A stretch of 64,000 nt of DNA from Acanthornis magna (Eukaryota; Chordata; Aves; Passeriformes; Acanthizidae). The DNA is taken from positions 1-64,000 of the forward strand of contig JAWUZG010000006.1 of the NCBI GenBank assembly GCA_036785705.1. Reading direction: 5' to 3'. The position numbers and the translations under genes were made by a program. This document shows, piece by piece, positions 1-10,047 of this stretch; the first letter of the stretch is position 1; every line of letters starts with the position of its first letter. Under the pieces are notes generated by a model that worked only from the letters and a program-made list of their open reading frames with translations, was not told the origin of the DNA and ran no database searches.

Positions 1-149
1 GTTTGGGAGAGGTATTAGGGGGGATTTTGGGAGATTGAGAGGAATTGGGGGAATTTTGGGGTGTCATGGGGGGATTTGGGGGAGTTTAGAGGGATTTTGG
101 CCGATTTGGAGGGATTTTACGGGAGGATTTTGGGAGGGATCCCGGGAAT
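1..149. repeat. G-rich low-complexity flank of an MHC class I copy
   Basis: Short irregular repeats of a GGGGGATTTTGGG type. The same kind of sequence precedes the other MHC class I promoter copies in the window, so I read it as upstream minisatellite. No gene is visible. Confidence 0.5.
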
Positions 150-339
150 TCCCAGGGATTCCCCCTTTCCCCCCGCACTCCCTCGGGCACTGTCGCGTCT
201 CCCGGCCTGTGCCGCCGGGATCTGCCCGGCGACTGATGACGTCCGAGAACACCAAGCTGTCATTGGCGGGCAGGAAATAACCGCGCCAATCGCGAGGCCG
301 GAGGCGGCTCTGGGGGCGGGGCCGCAGCGGAGCAGTGCG
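150..339 (+). promoter_or_regulatory. MHC class I-type promoter, copy A (X-Y module)
   Basis: An X2/CRE-like element TGATGACGTC lies at 234-243, preceded by an X1-like CCCGGCGAC. A reverse CCAAT box (Y box) ATTGG follows at 262-266 and a forward CCAAT at 286-290, then a GC box and the ATG at 340. This order matches the RFX/CREB/NF-Y enhanceosome of MHC class I and II promoters, bound together with NLRC5 or CIITA. The same module recurs near 4409 (minus strand) and 39954 (plus strand). The X2 site here has lost the final A of the palindrome that the other two copies keep. Confidence 0.6.
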
Positions 340-384
340 ATGGCTCCAGCGCTGGGCTGGGGGCGCTCCTGGGGGCGGTGAGGC
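340..384 (+). pseudogene. MHC class I exon 1 (signal peptide), copy A, frameshifted
   Basis: The ATG at 340 opens a leader starting MAPALG, typical of avian MHC class I signal peptides. Compared with the minus-strand copy at 4312, one G is missing in the GGGG run after the fifth codon. The frame shifts and stops at the TGA near 379. No alpha-1, alpha-2 or alpha-3 exon follows in the next 2 kb, only minisatellite. I call it a broken exon-1 relic. The signal peptide call rests on the promoter context plus similarity between copies, not on a search. Confidence 0.55.
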
Positions 385-419
385 GGGAGTGGCAGCCCCG
401 GAACCGGCACCGTGAACCC

Positions 420-2160
420 CCTTATCCTGCACAGGGACTTTTCTGCACGCCTCATCCTGCAAAGGGAACCCCCCCTTACTCCCAATTCCTGGACGTCAGC
501 ACGGCCCTGCACACGCTTGATCCCCTCTCCGATGTCTCTGAGTATCTGCACCCGCATTTCTTTGACCCTGGGACCTCCCTGAATCTCGATTTTTGGGAAC
601 CGAGAAGGCTTTGCACCCTTTTCCCCAGCAGTGAGATCCTCCGTGTACCCCTTTTTCCACTCCGCAGCCACTTTCCTCGCCATTCCTGCTCTCCCAGACC
701 CCAAACCCTCCCTTTTCCTTGACCCTGGCACCTCCTGGACCCTCATTCCGCCTCTCCAGCTCCCAGACCCTCCTTTTCGTTTACCCTGGGACCTTCTGCA
801 CCCCAATTCCTGCCTTTCCCACACTCCCACTCCATCTTCCCTCAACATTGGGGACCCCTTTAAACCTCTTCCTGGCTGTCCTGGCTTTCCCTACCCCATG
901 ACTCCTCTTTCCTCCACACTGGGGACCACTTGGACCTCCCATCCCACTTCCGCTATTTCTTTGTCCTTGGGACTGCCCTGCACCCTCCTTCCTGTGCACT
1001 GGGACTCCCCTGCACCCCCAACCCCACTAGTGACACCCCCTGCACCAACTTCTCCACACCGGGACCCCCTTGAGCCCCCTCAGATGGCACCGGGACCCCC
1101 CTGAAACCCCATTCCTGGCCACTGGGATTCCCTTGCACCTTCTTCCCAGCTTTGGGACCCTGCTGCACCCCTTTGTCCCACACGAGTACCCCCTGCACCC
1201 CCTTTTCCCTTCCATTCGGCCTCTCCCAGTCCCCGCCCCCAGTTTTTTCTTTACCCTAGGACCTCCTGTACCCCATCCTGTCTTTCCCAGCTTCCAAACC
1301 CCTCTTAGCACTGGGACCCCATTCCTGATCATCATTCTCCCCACCCTGTGACCTCACTTTCCCTGACACTGGGGGCCCGGGACTCCCCTTTACTGGACAC
1401 AGGTGCCCCATGGACACCATGTCCCACCTCTCACAGTCCCTGCACTCCCTTTTCTTGACCCTGGGGCCCCCCTGAACCCCCATCCCTGGGCACTGCCAAC
1501 CCCTGAATCCCTTGTGCGGCCCTTGGACCCCCCCCGGACCCTGTTTCTGACCCATCTCATGTATCTCCAGCATGTGACCCCCCCCTTTCTTGAGCACAGG
1601 GACCCCTGTACCCCCATCCCACTTCTTCCAGTGCTTGCATACCCTTTTCTTTAACCCTGGGGCTCCCTTGAGCCACCATTTCCAGGCACTGGCAATTCCT
1701 TGAAGCTCCTCCTCAACTCTGGGAGCCCCATGCACCCCCATTCCTGGCCATCCCATCTGCCCCAGTCCCCAGCCTTCCCCTTTTGCCTGACTCTGGGACC
1801 CCCTGGATGCCAGTTCTTGCCTTTCCCAGCCTCCAGACCCGCATTCCTTAACACTGAGGACCTCTGGGACACTCATTCCTGGCTATTCCGGGGCTCCCCA
1901 CCCCATGACTCCCCTTTCCTTGAAACTGAGGACCACTGTACACCCTTTCCTGGGCACAGGAACCGCTTCAATCCCCATCCCGCCTCTCCAAGACCCTACA
2001 CTCCCCTTTCCTTGACCCTTGAAACCCCCTTGAAACTGCCTTCCCCAGCAGCCCTTATCCTGCACCAATCGTCCTCTGCACCCCTTTCCCTGACGATCCC
2101 GCCCCCACCCCCAGCTTCCCTTTTCCTTGACTCCGGGACCCCTCAGATTCCCTAAATCCC
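420..2160. repeat. C-rich degenerate minisatellite in MHC class I intron-like DNA
   Basis: The stretch repeats units of about 30-70 bp built from 'CTGGGACCCCCTGCACCCC' and 'CATTCCTGGCC'-like words, with strong strand asymmetry (C-rich on plus). Many open frames cross it in several phases, but they are Pro-rich by composition and not genes. The part around 940-1560 is nearly identical to 40740-41360, which marks a duplication. Confidence 0.7.
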
Positions 2161-2975
2161 CATGTCCCCCCAGTTCCCCACCCCCTTGTCTCGGATTAGA
2201 GAAAATTTTCCTAGGTGGAAAGTGTTCTGAATAAAACACCTCCCCCACAGCAAAGACTTCCGGCACCCCTTCCCCCATAGCAAACAGAATATCTCAGCTG
2301 AAAGTGGGATAAGAACTGTTTAATTAACACACCACACAGTGGAAGGGGAAACGGAAAAAAGGGTCATTAAACCTGAATAAACAGTTGATGAACTTTAGTG
2401 TCCTTTTCCTCAGGCGTGGCTTCCCCTTTCCGGGGTCTCTGGAGAGGCCGGGTGGAGTTCCACTGGTGGCTCCCTGGACGATTCTCGTCTGCTGTCCTCC
2501 GGGGCTCCTCAGGTTCTCAGATGAGAAAGCAAGGCGAAGAAAAAGGTCCAAAAACGACGAAATAACAATCCCAGGGGAAAAACAAAACAAAACTAAACAA
2601 AACCAAAGCAAGCAAACAAACAAAAAAAAACCCCAAAAAACCAAAACCAAACCAAACAAAAAAAAAATTAAAAAATTAAAAACCCAAGCAGCAGCCACAC
2701 CGGTAGCAGCAGCAACCAGCAGCATCAACTGATGGAAAAAAACCCCACCCAAACAGTGTCCCTTCCTTCTCACTCCCCTGTAGAACAACCGGGGAAAAAA
2801 CCCCCAAAAATTCCCAAAATTCCCAAAACATCCCGTGCTGGCAGAGCTTCTCTCGGCTGCAGGACACAGTTAAAGCTACAGGACCATATTCTGGTCAAGC
2901 ATACAAACGATAAGGAATACAAGATATCACTACGCCACCCCAGGACACCCCTGCGCTTCCTGGGGTGAGGTTGAG
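2161..2975. other. Unassigned sequence with an A-rich stretch
   Basis: I recognise no gene. An A/C-rich low-complexity stretch (AAC and AAAC words) spans roughly 2577-2690. The rest is unique-looking sequence between MHC class I relics. Confidence 0.4.
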
Positions 2976-2978
2976 AAT

Positions 2979-3167
2979 GTGGAATATGGGAAGTGGAAAA
3001 TGGGGGAAGAGGAATTTGGGAATGCAGAGCAGCAGGATGAGGTTGTTCCTCCTCCTCACCGTCCTGTGCATCCCAGAGCCATAACCCGGCTGGAATCTCA
3101 GCTCACTGCGTCCATCATCGCTGCTATCATCATCATCCTCATCGGATTCGGCATCCGGGAGCTGTGA
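2979..3167 (+). other. Short open frame ending in a hydrophobic segment, doubtful
   Basis: A 62-codon plus-strand frame ends with a hydrophobic run (ASIIAAIIIILIGFGI) five codons before its stop, like a tail anchor. The AG at 3083-3084 could make the last part a terminal exon after a pyrimidine-rich tract. The hydrophobic run comes largely from an ATC-rich microsatellite-like stretch, so it may be coincidence. No family recognised. Confidence 0.2.
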
Positions 3168-3427
3168 CCCAGTAACAGCCGGGATGGGGCTCGGGAAGGC
3201 AGCACGGATCCGCCCGGCAGTGATCTGGGGATCTCGCACCGTAGGTGCTGATCCCACTTTAATTTTTATATCCTTGTTCAAGCTCCACGATTTCCCATTC
3301 CAGCCCCACGGCTCCCCCCATTCCCACAGATCCCCCTATGCCCACAGACCCCCCCACTCTCCCTGCTCTGGCTGTGCTAGACCCGCAGCATCTCCAGTCC
3401 GGGGGTGGCTGTGCCGGGGGCACTCAC

Positions 3428-3551
3428 CCAGCCGGCTCCAGGAATCCCAGTGTTCCGCCTCGCGCTGGCCCTGCTCAAAGGGGGTCCCGCCCAGATACCC
3501 CAAAACCACAAACTGGGGGAGCCCCGGGCCAGGCTCTGACAGCGTCACAAA
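3428..3551 (-). pseudogene. MHC class I alpha-1 exon fragment (copy D)
   Basis: The minus-strand translation contains LSEPGPGLPQFVVLGYL, which matches the start of the class I alpha-1 domain (pattern SEPxPGxPQFxxxGYxDG). The frame then runs into GREAEHWD-like residues and ends at a donor (GTGAGTGCC) at 3427. The fragment is about 40 codons against roughly 85-90 in a normal alpha-1 exon, so the middle is deleted. Its mate lies at 4089-4190 with the same ending and donor. Confidence 0.6.
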
Positions 3552-3589
3552 CAGGAAAGGCAGGCAGCGAGGAACGTGGGGGACACGGG

Positions 3590-4025
3590 GATTTTAGGGG
3601 GTCTGAGGGGTCTCACGGTCAAGGAAAGGGGGGCATGGGGGCAGGGAGAGGCGGCATGGGCGGGGAAGGGGGTGCGGGGGAATTGGTGCAGGATAAGGGG
3701 GTGCATGGGGCCACGGTGCTGGAGAAGGGGGTCTCAAGGGGGTCCCAGGTTGAAGGAAATGGGGGTGCAGGGAGTTGAGAGGAGGGATGGGGGGATCCAA
3801 GGGATCCCTGTGCCCAGCAAAGGGAGTTACCCCAGTGTTCAAGAAAGAAGGTCTGGGAGCTGGGAAATGCAGCAGTGGAGGTCCAGGGTGTCCCAGGGTC
3901 AAGAAAAAGGGTCGGGGGATTGGGAGAGGCGGGATGGCCAGGAAAGGGTGTGCAGGGCATATAAGGGGGTGCAGAGGGGATCTCACTGTAGGGGAAAAAG
4001 GGCGCAAGGGGTCCTCGGTTCCCAA
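3590..4025 (-). repeat. MHC class I intron-type minisatellite, inverted
   Basis: This is the complement of the C-rich repeat seen at 420-2160 and 40140-41360, here G-rich on plus. It lies between two alpha-1 fragments on the minus strand, where an intron would sit. Confidence 0.55.
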
Positions 4026-4088
4026 AACTCGATATTCAGGGAGGTTCCAGAGTCAGAGGTCGGTAGTGGCTGTGCCGGGGGCACTCAC

Positions 4089-4312
4089 ATCCTAGGCCGG
4101 GAATCCCAATGTTCCGGCTCGGCTCCGGCCCCGCTCGAACGGGTCCCGTGCAGGTATCCAAGAACCACGAACTGGATGAGCCCCGGGCAGAGGAAGAGCG
4201 GTACAGAGGGCCCTGGTGCCGGATAAGAGAGTGTGGGGGGGTCCCGGTGCCGGGGCTGCCACTCGGCCCTCAACCCCCCCAGGAGCGCCCCCAGCCCCAG
4301 CGCTGGAGCCAT
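4089..4312 (-). pseudogene. MHC class I exon 1 plus truncated alpha-1 piece, copy B
   Basis: The minus-strand ATG at 4312-4310 starts the leader MAPALGLGALLGG, a good avian class I signal peptide. Only about 75 bp later, without the usual intron, the same frame meets an alpha-1 fragment (LIQFVVLGYLHGT) that ends at a donor GTGAGTG at 4088. The alpha-1 domain is internally deleted, and no alpha-2, alpha-3 or transmembrane exon is seen downstream. It is a non-functional remnant despite an open frame of 110 codons. Confidence 0.6.
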
Positions 4313-4450
4313 CGCGCTGCTCCGCTGCGGCCCCGCCCCCAGAGCAGCCTCCGGCCCCGCGATTGGCGCGGTTATTTCCTGCTCGCCAATGGCAGCTTGA
4401 GCTTCTCGTGACGTCATCGGTCACCGGGCAGATTCCGGCGGCGCAGGCCG
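4313..4450 (-). promoter_or_regulatory. MHC class I-type promoter, copy B
   Basis: On the minus strand the order is TGACGTCA (palindromic X2/CRE, 4409-4416), a reverse CCAAT box (CCAAT on plus at 4386-4390), a second CCAAT (ATTGG on plus at 4362-4366), GC boxes and the ATG at 4312. An X1-like CCCGGTGACCGA sequence abuts the CRE on the upstream side. Spacing matches copies A and C. Confidence 0.65.
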
Positions 4451-4529
4451 GGAGACGCGACAGTGCCCGAGCGAGCGCGGGGGAAAGGGGGAATCCCTGG
4501 GAATTCCCGGGATCCCCTCAGGGACTCCC

Positions 4530-5430
4530 AGAGTGAGCTCTGACACCTCCAGTATGATCCCAGTCACTCCCAATTTCCCACAGCATTGTCGCAGTTCTCC
4601 ACCACTGATCCCAGTCGCTCCCATTTTCCCAGTCAACCCCAGTACCGTTACAGACATTCCCAGTATATCCCAGTTGCCCTCAGCATGTTCGTAGTCATTC
4701 CCAGTCACTCTCCGTTGCCCAAGTGAGCTCCTAGTTATCCCCGTATGTCCCAGTCACTTCCAGCATATCCCACTTGCTTCCAGCATGCACTCAGGCATTC
4801 CCAGTTAGTCACAGTTGCTTCCAGCATGCACTCAGGCATTCCCAGTTAGTCCCAGTTGCTTCCAGCACGATCCCAGTTGCTCACAGCTGTTCCCACTCAT
4901 CCTGAGTGTGGTCCCAGTCACCAGCAGTATGATCCCGGTTGCTCCTAGTATCTCCCAGTTGCCCCCAACATGATCCCAATTGCCCCCAGCATGTTTCCAG
5001 TCAATCCCACTATGATCCTAGTCACCCTCAGTGTGATCCCAGTCTCCCCCAGCATGGGGCCAGCTGTTCTGTTCTCTTTAGTCCCAGTTGCCCCCGGTAT
5101 AGTCCCAGTCCTTTCCTGTATCATCTCAGTCCCTCCCAGCATGGTCCCAGTCAGGCCCAGTTGCCCCCAGTGTAGATTCAGTAACTCCCCCTTGCTCCCA
5201 GTTGCCCCCAGCGTGGTCATGGTTGCTCCCAGTGTGCTTCCAATCACCCCCAGTACGGTTACAGACACTCCCAGTCTATGCAAGTAGCCCTCAGCATGTT
5301 TGCAGTCAATTCCAGTCACTCCCAGTTGCTCCAGCATGGTTCCAGTTGCCCCCACTATGATGCCAGTCACTGCCAGTATGATGTCAGTGTGATCCCAGTA
5401 CAGCCCAGTCACTCCCAGTGCTGCCCTTCT
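4530..5430. repeat. CCCAGT-type minisatellite
   Basis: About 900 bp of degenerate units based on 'TCCCAGTTGCCCCCAGCAT' and 'GATCCCAGTCACTCC'. Between about 4768 and 4865 a ~46-bp unit (TTGCTTCCAGCATGCACTC start) is repeated almost exactly. The complement lies upstream of MHC copy C at 39420-39845, so the array travels with the MHC class I promoter. Its open frames are compositional. Confidence 0.7.
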
Positions 5431-6046
5431 GGAATCCCGACCCCTCTCTGCGTTCCCCCCTCCCGGATCTCCAGGCTCTCCAGAGGAGCCCCAAGGGCTG
5501 CAAGTCCCCACCAAGGCCCAGTTTGGATCTGCAGTCCCCAATTTTCCGTGTCCCTCTCCTTTTCCCCGGGCCGGGTTCCGCCCGCCCCCACCGGCTGGGA
5601 GCAGCCGAGAGCCCCGCGCTGCGCATCCCGACCTGCCCCGCCTCCATCCCCGCTCCTTCCGCGAGGTGCGAAGGGTTTGGGGAACGGCGGAGGAGGGATG
5701 GAGGGAGGAGGAGCAGGAGTTGGGATTGGGGAGGAGGAGGAGCCGGAAGAGGGTTGCTGTCCCTCGGAAGACGTGCGACGAGCGGGTGGAACTGGTTGGT
5801 TGTCTTGTTATTTGGGTCTTTTTGAGGGGAGGTTGTTTTTTTATTTTTGTAAGACGTGCCGAGCGGTTTGAAGGTGCTGTGGGTGCGGGAAGCGCTGGCC
5901 CGAGTCCCCGATCCCCTCTTCACAGCCCCCTACCCTGGTCTTCGCCCCTCCCCAGGGCCCCCAGTGCTGCCCCTTCACGCGCTCTCTCCCAGCGCTCGGG
6001 GGAGCTGCCGGCGGCTCCGCGGACACAGCCGCACCCTGCCCGGCTC
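5431..6046. other. CpG-rich unassigned block downstream of TMCO1 exon 1
   Basis: A GC-rich stretch with several overlapping open frames and no recognisable domain. On the minus strand it lies where intron 1 of TMCO1 should be. No second TMCO1 exon is visible here or further left in the window. Confidence 0.4.
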
Positions 6047-6048
6047 GC

Positions 6049-6118
6049 CCTCCGCCAGCAGCGCGGTGCAGACGGACACAAATACTATGAGGAGGGTGTT
6101 GGCGAACATGGTGCTCAT
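6049..6118 (-). pseudogene. TMCO1: TMCO1 first coding exon (isolated, GC splice donor)
   Basis: The minus-strand ATG at 6118 gives MSTMFANTLLIVFVSVCTALLAEG, essentially the N-terminus and first membrane segment of TMCO1. TMCO1 is an ER membrane protein of the Oxa1/YidC superfamily, linked to calcium release from overloaded ER stores and to the multipass translocon. The exon should end with a GT donor after GAGG; here the bases at 6048-6043 read GCGAGC, so the donor is GC instead of GT. GC-AG introns exist but are rare. No other TMCO1 exon is found within 6 kb on its downstream side. It is either the start of a gene running out of the window or, more likely given the surrounding pseudogenes, a duplicated promoter/exon-1 relic. 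Confidence 0.6.
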
Positions 6119-6330
6119 GGTGGTGCTGTCACCGCCCCCGACCCGGTGACAGTGCCGCGAACCCGGAAGTGGATCCGCCACGGCCAAGCGGCCATGCCGC
6201 GTTGCCTAGCAACGGCCGGAAGCGACCACCTGCGCTTCCGGCTGCGAGAGAAGCCGCGGGAAGGGCGAAGGGCGGGGAAGGCGCGGCGGGCGCTGCTCTG
6301 ATCAGTGGGGTGGGTGCCAGTCGTGGCGGC
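6119..6330. promoter_or_regulatory. CpG-island promoter with RFX X-box and ETS sites
   Basis: Directly upstream of TMCO1 exon 1 the sequence is CpG-rich and lacks a TATA box. It has ETS-type CCGGAAG motifs (about 6161-6168 and near 6217) and an RFX palindrome GTTGCCTAGCAAC at 6201-6213. Such composition fits a housekeeping, possibly bidirectional, promoter. Confidence 0.5.
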
Positions 6331-6502
6331 GGGCGCTGCTCTGATGAAGGTAGGTGGCTGTCAATGGTGGCGGCGGGTCCCTCCCGCCCAGCGGGGCTAA
6401 GGGAGGGTCCCTGTCACGGCGGCGTGGCGGCGGCAGCTCCCTGGAGTCACGCACATCTGGGCCTGGTGGTACCGCGCTCGGTGCAGGGCTCGCGGAGAGG
6501 TT

Positions 6503-6735
6503 CACAGAACCAATTAGCTTGGAAAAGACCTCCGTGATCATCCCGAGTCCAACCTGTGATCCAACACCACGATATCAACCAGACCACTCAGTGACACATC
6601 CAGTCTTCCCTTAAAGACCTCCAGGGACGATGACTCAGTCACCTCCCTGGACAGCCCATTCCAGTGTCTAATCACCCCTAATGTGAAGAAATTTATCCCA
6701 ATGTCTGGCCTAAGCCTCCCCTGGTGTGGTTTGAC
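6503..6735 (-). mobile_element. CR1 LINE 3' fragment
   Basis: Read on the minus strand, the frame contains RHWNGLSREVTESSSLEVFK, which is the usual spurious or C-terminal translation of avian CR1 tails. The plus strand starts with CACAGAACCAATTAGCTTGG, the reverse complement of a CR1 3' terminus. Confidence 0.75.
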
Positions 6736-6904
6736 GCTAGAAAGTCTGGGTGTCTGCTCTCCCTGCACCTTGCTGGGATGTGGTGCCTGAATCTGCTTGC
6801 CAGGGGAGGTGCACAAGACGTTTGCTTTCTTCAACATACCCCTTGCAAAAAGGTTGTCTTGGAGAAACCTTCCTGGTTTCTAAAACTCTGTCCTGGATTC
6901 ATTT

Positions 6905-7062
6905 GCCAGTGGTGTGAATGGGAGTGTTCAGGACCAACTTGGACAGGTTTCAGAGCAACTGGTCTAGTGGAAGGTGTCCCTGCCCATGGCAGGGGGGGTG
7001 GAACTAGATGTGCTTTAATGTCCCTTTCAACCCAAACCTATTCTGTGATTCTATCAATATCC
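6905..7062 (+). mobile_element. CR1 LINE 3' tail
   Basis: The words CTGGTCTAGTGGAAGGTGTC, CCCATGGCAGGG and the terminal ATTCTGTGATTCTAT are the standard 3' end of avian CR1. It is oriented opposite to the preceding copy. Confidence 0.8.
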
Positions 7063-7974
7063 TGTTAGTGCATCCCACTAGGAGGCATTTTCTGGAATCA
7101 AATATTTAGAAATATTGTTGCCTGCCCTTTACCAGAGGCTGTTAATGTCCCATACGCTCCTTGTACAGCTAGCAGTGGAGTACATCATTCTGTGATTCAC
7201 AGGAAATTAAATTTCCCATTGCTTGTGTGTGTAAAATATTCACACACAAGGAGGGGATGAGACTAAGAAGTGCATTAATGAGGACAGTGCAATAATAGCA
7301 AGGGTTTGGCAGAGAGACTAATTAACTTTTATTGAGCCTCCAGTGGCTACACCTGTAGCAGCAGAACTAAACCAAATCCACCCATGGTAATGGGGTGAGG
7401 AGACCTGGAAAGCAGAAATACAGAAAAGGAAACAGGGCAGGCAGGGAAGGGCAGGTTTGTGCCTGTCCTTATGTAACAGAGGAGTTTGCTGTCAGTGACA
7501 GTGATGCACTGTGGGATTACATGGGCAGAGATGAGTGAAAAACAGGGAGAGGAAAAAACCTCTCGCCCTTAAATTAAAATTTCCGTTCAGCAAGAGGGTG
7601 AGGAACTGTAGTTCATAGAAGACAGCACAAGCAGCAAGTATGGGTGTGAGGTTGGACAGCAAACAAGCTCTCCGAGCCTGGGGACAGGCACACGAGGAAA
7701 GCAGAGAGCCACATGTGTGCAGCTGGCTGAGTCACATGTCACTGAGAGGTGCAGCTATGCGCTGGAGGAAAGTCTCAGCACCGTGTCTGGGCACGGAGAA
7801 TGTCCTGCAACATCAGGGCAGAACTGAGAACTGGATGTCAGCACCAGGGGACTCAGAGCCATCAGGGAGCCAGGGATGAAACTGATGATGGTTGTTTCAG
7901 TTTGGGATGAGCAGCAGGAAGATACTGACAGCTGGTGATGCGGCAGCACTTGTGATATACAGAGAAAATTCTTC
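7063..7974. other. Unassigned intergenic sequence with a perfect hairpin
   Basis: No gene or known repeat recognised. A perfect 10-bp stem (CTTGTGTGTG at 7222-7231 and CACACACAAG at 7241-7250) encloses a 9-base AT-rich loop. Confidence 0.4.
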
Positions 7975-8172
7975 CCTGTGAAGATGGTGAGGCACTGGCA
8001 CATGTTGCCCAGAGAACCTGTGGATGCCCCACCTCTGGAAGTGTCAAGACCAGGTTGGATGGGGCTTGAAGCAACCTGGTCTAGTGGAAGGTGTTTCTGA
8101 CCATGGCAGAGGGTTTGGAATGAGATGATCTTTAAGGTTCCTTCCAACCCAGTCCATTCTGTGATTCTATAT
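7975..8172 (+). mobile_element. CR1 LINE 3' tail
   Basis: A typical CR1 3' end: GAGGCACTGGCACATGTTGC, CTGGTCTAGTGGAAGGTGT, and the terminus ATTCTGTGATTCTAT near 8155-8170. Confidence 0.8.
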
Positions 8173-9907
8173 TATTTTGTGCCACTTCATGCACTTCCCT
8201 GTGCTGTAGGCTGTCCTCCACCCTCTCTCCCGCTCTTTAGATCTCTCTTTCCTGGCTGTGAGAGGTATCAGCATCTATCAAAGCAGTATTTTGAAATAGT
8301 TTCTCTTATACTGCTGTGGGGAATGATTCACATGGTATCAGTTATTGATACTGCACGTGGTCTTTTGGCAGAGCCAGGCCAGGAGGATATGGTCAGAGAC
8401 AGGAAGCTTTCCTTTCTAGTGTCTGTGCTTTGAACTGGAGGTCGAGGTGACAACGGGCTCTTCGCAATTTCATCCTGACATTTTGAATAACACCAGGATC
8501 TTTATTAGCAAATCCTTTTTTCAGACAACACATGGCATATTACTCTCAATGGCATTTCCTTTTCAAAAAAGCATTCTGTGCTTTGATCAATGTGTAAAGG
8601 ACAGTTGAGGGTTGGGTGCAGTCTGCTTTGATCTACCAGCCTGGGATATGAGAAAAAGGAAGGCATTTTCCTAATACATGGCTCTGGTTGCATTAGTTAG
8701 GGGCTGGTGTAATCTACAAATATTCTAGATACAGAAGTGGTAATATTTATGGAGGCAACCTTGAAACCAGATTAGAGATCCCAGTAGATTTCATGTACTG
8801 CAGTCTCCAAGCTTAAACTGAGCAAAAGGTTCAGTTGCTCTGCACAGTGTGTTAGCGACCAGCAGGCAGTAGCAGGGTATGTAAAATTCTCAGTTTGGAG
8901 GAAAGGTGCTGGTGGAGGTTAGGATTTTTCCTTTTGTTTTTTCTTTCCTCTTCGGGGATTTTGTCCCAGCCGTTGCTGGGAGACAATAACGATCGGTACT
9001 TAAGAGAGACAAAAGATGTACCCATGGGGGAGGAGTGCACCTGGCTGCACTTCTCTTAGCTGAGGGCTTTTCTCTTGGGGAGCAGAGCTATCGAGGAGGG
9101 GCAGGTATATCGGTGTATCAGAGACTTGGCCCGGGGGAAGGGGCTGAGCACAGCTCCTAGGTCTGTCTCTCTGGGCATCGGAAGGGACAGTCGATCTGCT
9201 GCTTCCTGCGAGAATTCACTGCCATCGCTAGAGCCCACTTCTGTAAGATCCCGAGGGTGGGAGGTACAGCAGGTTTGTGTAATCATACTTACTGTTAATG
9301 CTGTACTTCTCATGTCGTTTGCTCTCTGATTAAGTCATAGTAACTTTTGTTATCTTTATTTTTTGTTGGAGAGGTGGGATTTTCTTTGACAGACTGTTGA
9401 AAGAATAGGCAAGTGTCAAGTTTTGTGCGTTAAACATAATTGACACTTCAAGTATTTATACTTGGGATTCTAGATTGAAATGATTGGTGTCTCTTATTGC
9501 CTATTTGCCATGTTGTGTGTGTTTTGTTTTTAAGAATACGGTTTTCACCAATGTATTTTGTATCCAAATTAAGCTATGCAGACAGCTGTAGAAATACTAC
9601 AAGATCAGTGCTATTTTTGGCAGTATTTGGTTTGCTTTTTCTTCTTACTTCCTTCCTCTCTGCACAGCATCATTTATTTCTCCAGCGAAACAGAAGGCAC
9701 TCAGCCACACTTCTCAGCAGCTCTGCAGCCTGTGGAGTGCATGGGCAGTCTCTGTGTGCAGCATCCTGGAAAATGTGCATTCTCTTGAAGTGATCTGCTG
9801 AAAAGTATGTATTTGTACAGTTGTTCCAGCCTCCCTTATTGCACTGCTCTCAAGATCTGAATTGCCTGGTCTCTAATACTCCCTGAGATTTGCATTTCAT
9901 CTGCCAG
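8173..9907. other. Upstream region of the SEMA4D-like gene
   Basis: No coding exon recognised. The stretch near 9050-9275 has long-lived open frames and ends with a possible donor (CAG/GTTTGT near 9275), so a 5' untranslated exon is possible but not shown. Confidence 0.3.
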
Positions 9908-9953
9908 AGAAACGCAGTTACCCAGCGAACCCCGAAAAGCAAGGACACTGAAG

Positions 9954-10047
9954 ATGGCTCTGTGTGCTTTTTACGCAGTTTGGGGTTTGTTGCTAGAAGC
10001 GGCAATAGCATTTGGCCCAGTACCAAGGATCACTTGGGAACACCAAG
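9954..10047 (+). CDS. SEMA4D: SEMA4D-like coding exon 1 (signal peptide)
   Basis: The ATG at 9954 begins a hydrophobic signal peptide ([20 protein letters not shown]) followed by [11 protein letters not shown], the conserved mature N-terminus. The donor is CAAG/GTAAGA and the exon ends in phase 1. The acceptor of the exon holding the 5' untranslated part is probably the AG at 9906-9907. Confidence 0.8.

Noticed and set aside
378..2155. Many Pro-rich or Gly-rich frames in the left minisatellite
   Set aside because: They overlap in multiple frames and follow the C-rich repeat units. No conserved domain or splice structure.
2895..3281. Minus-strand acidic frame near 3100
   Set aside because: It is the shadow of an ATC-rich stretch and has no independent support.
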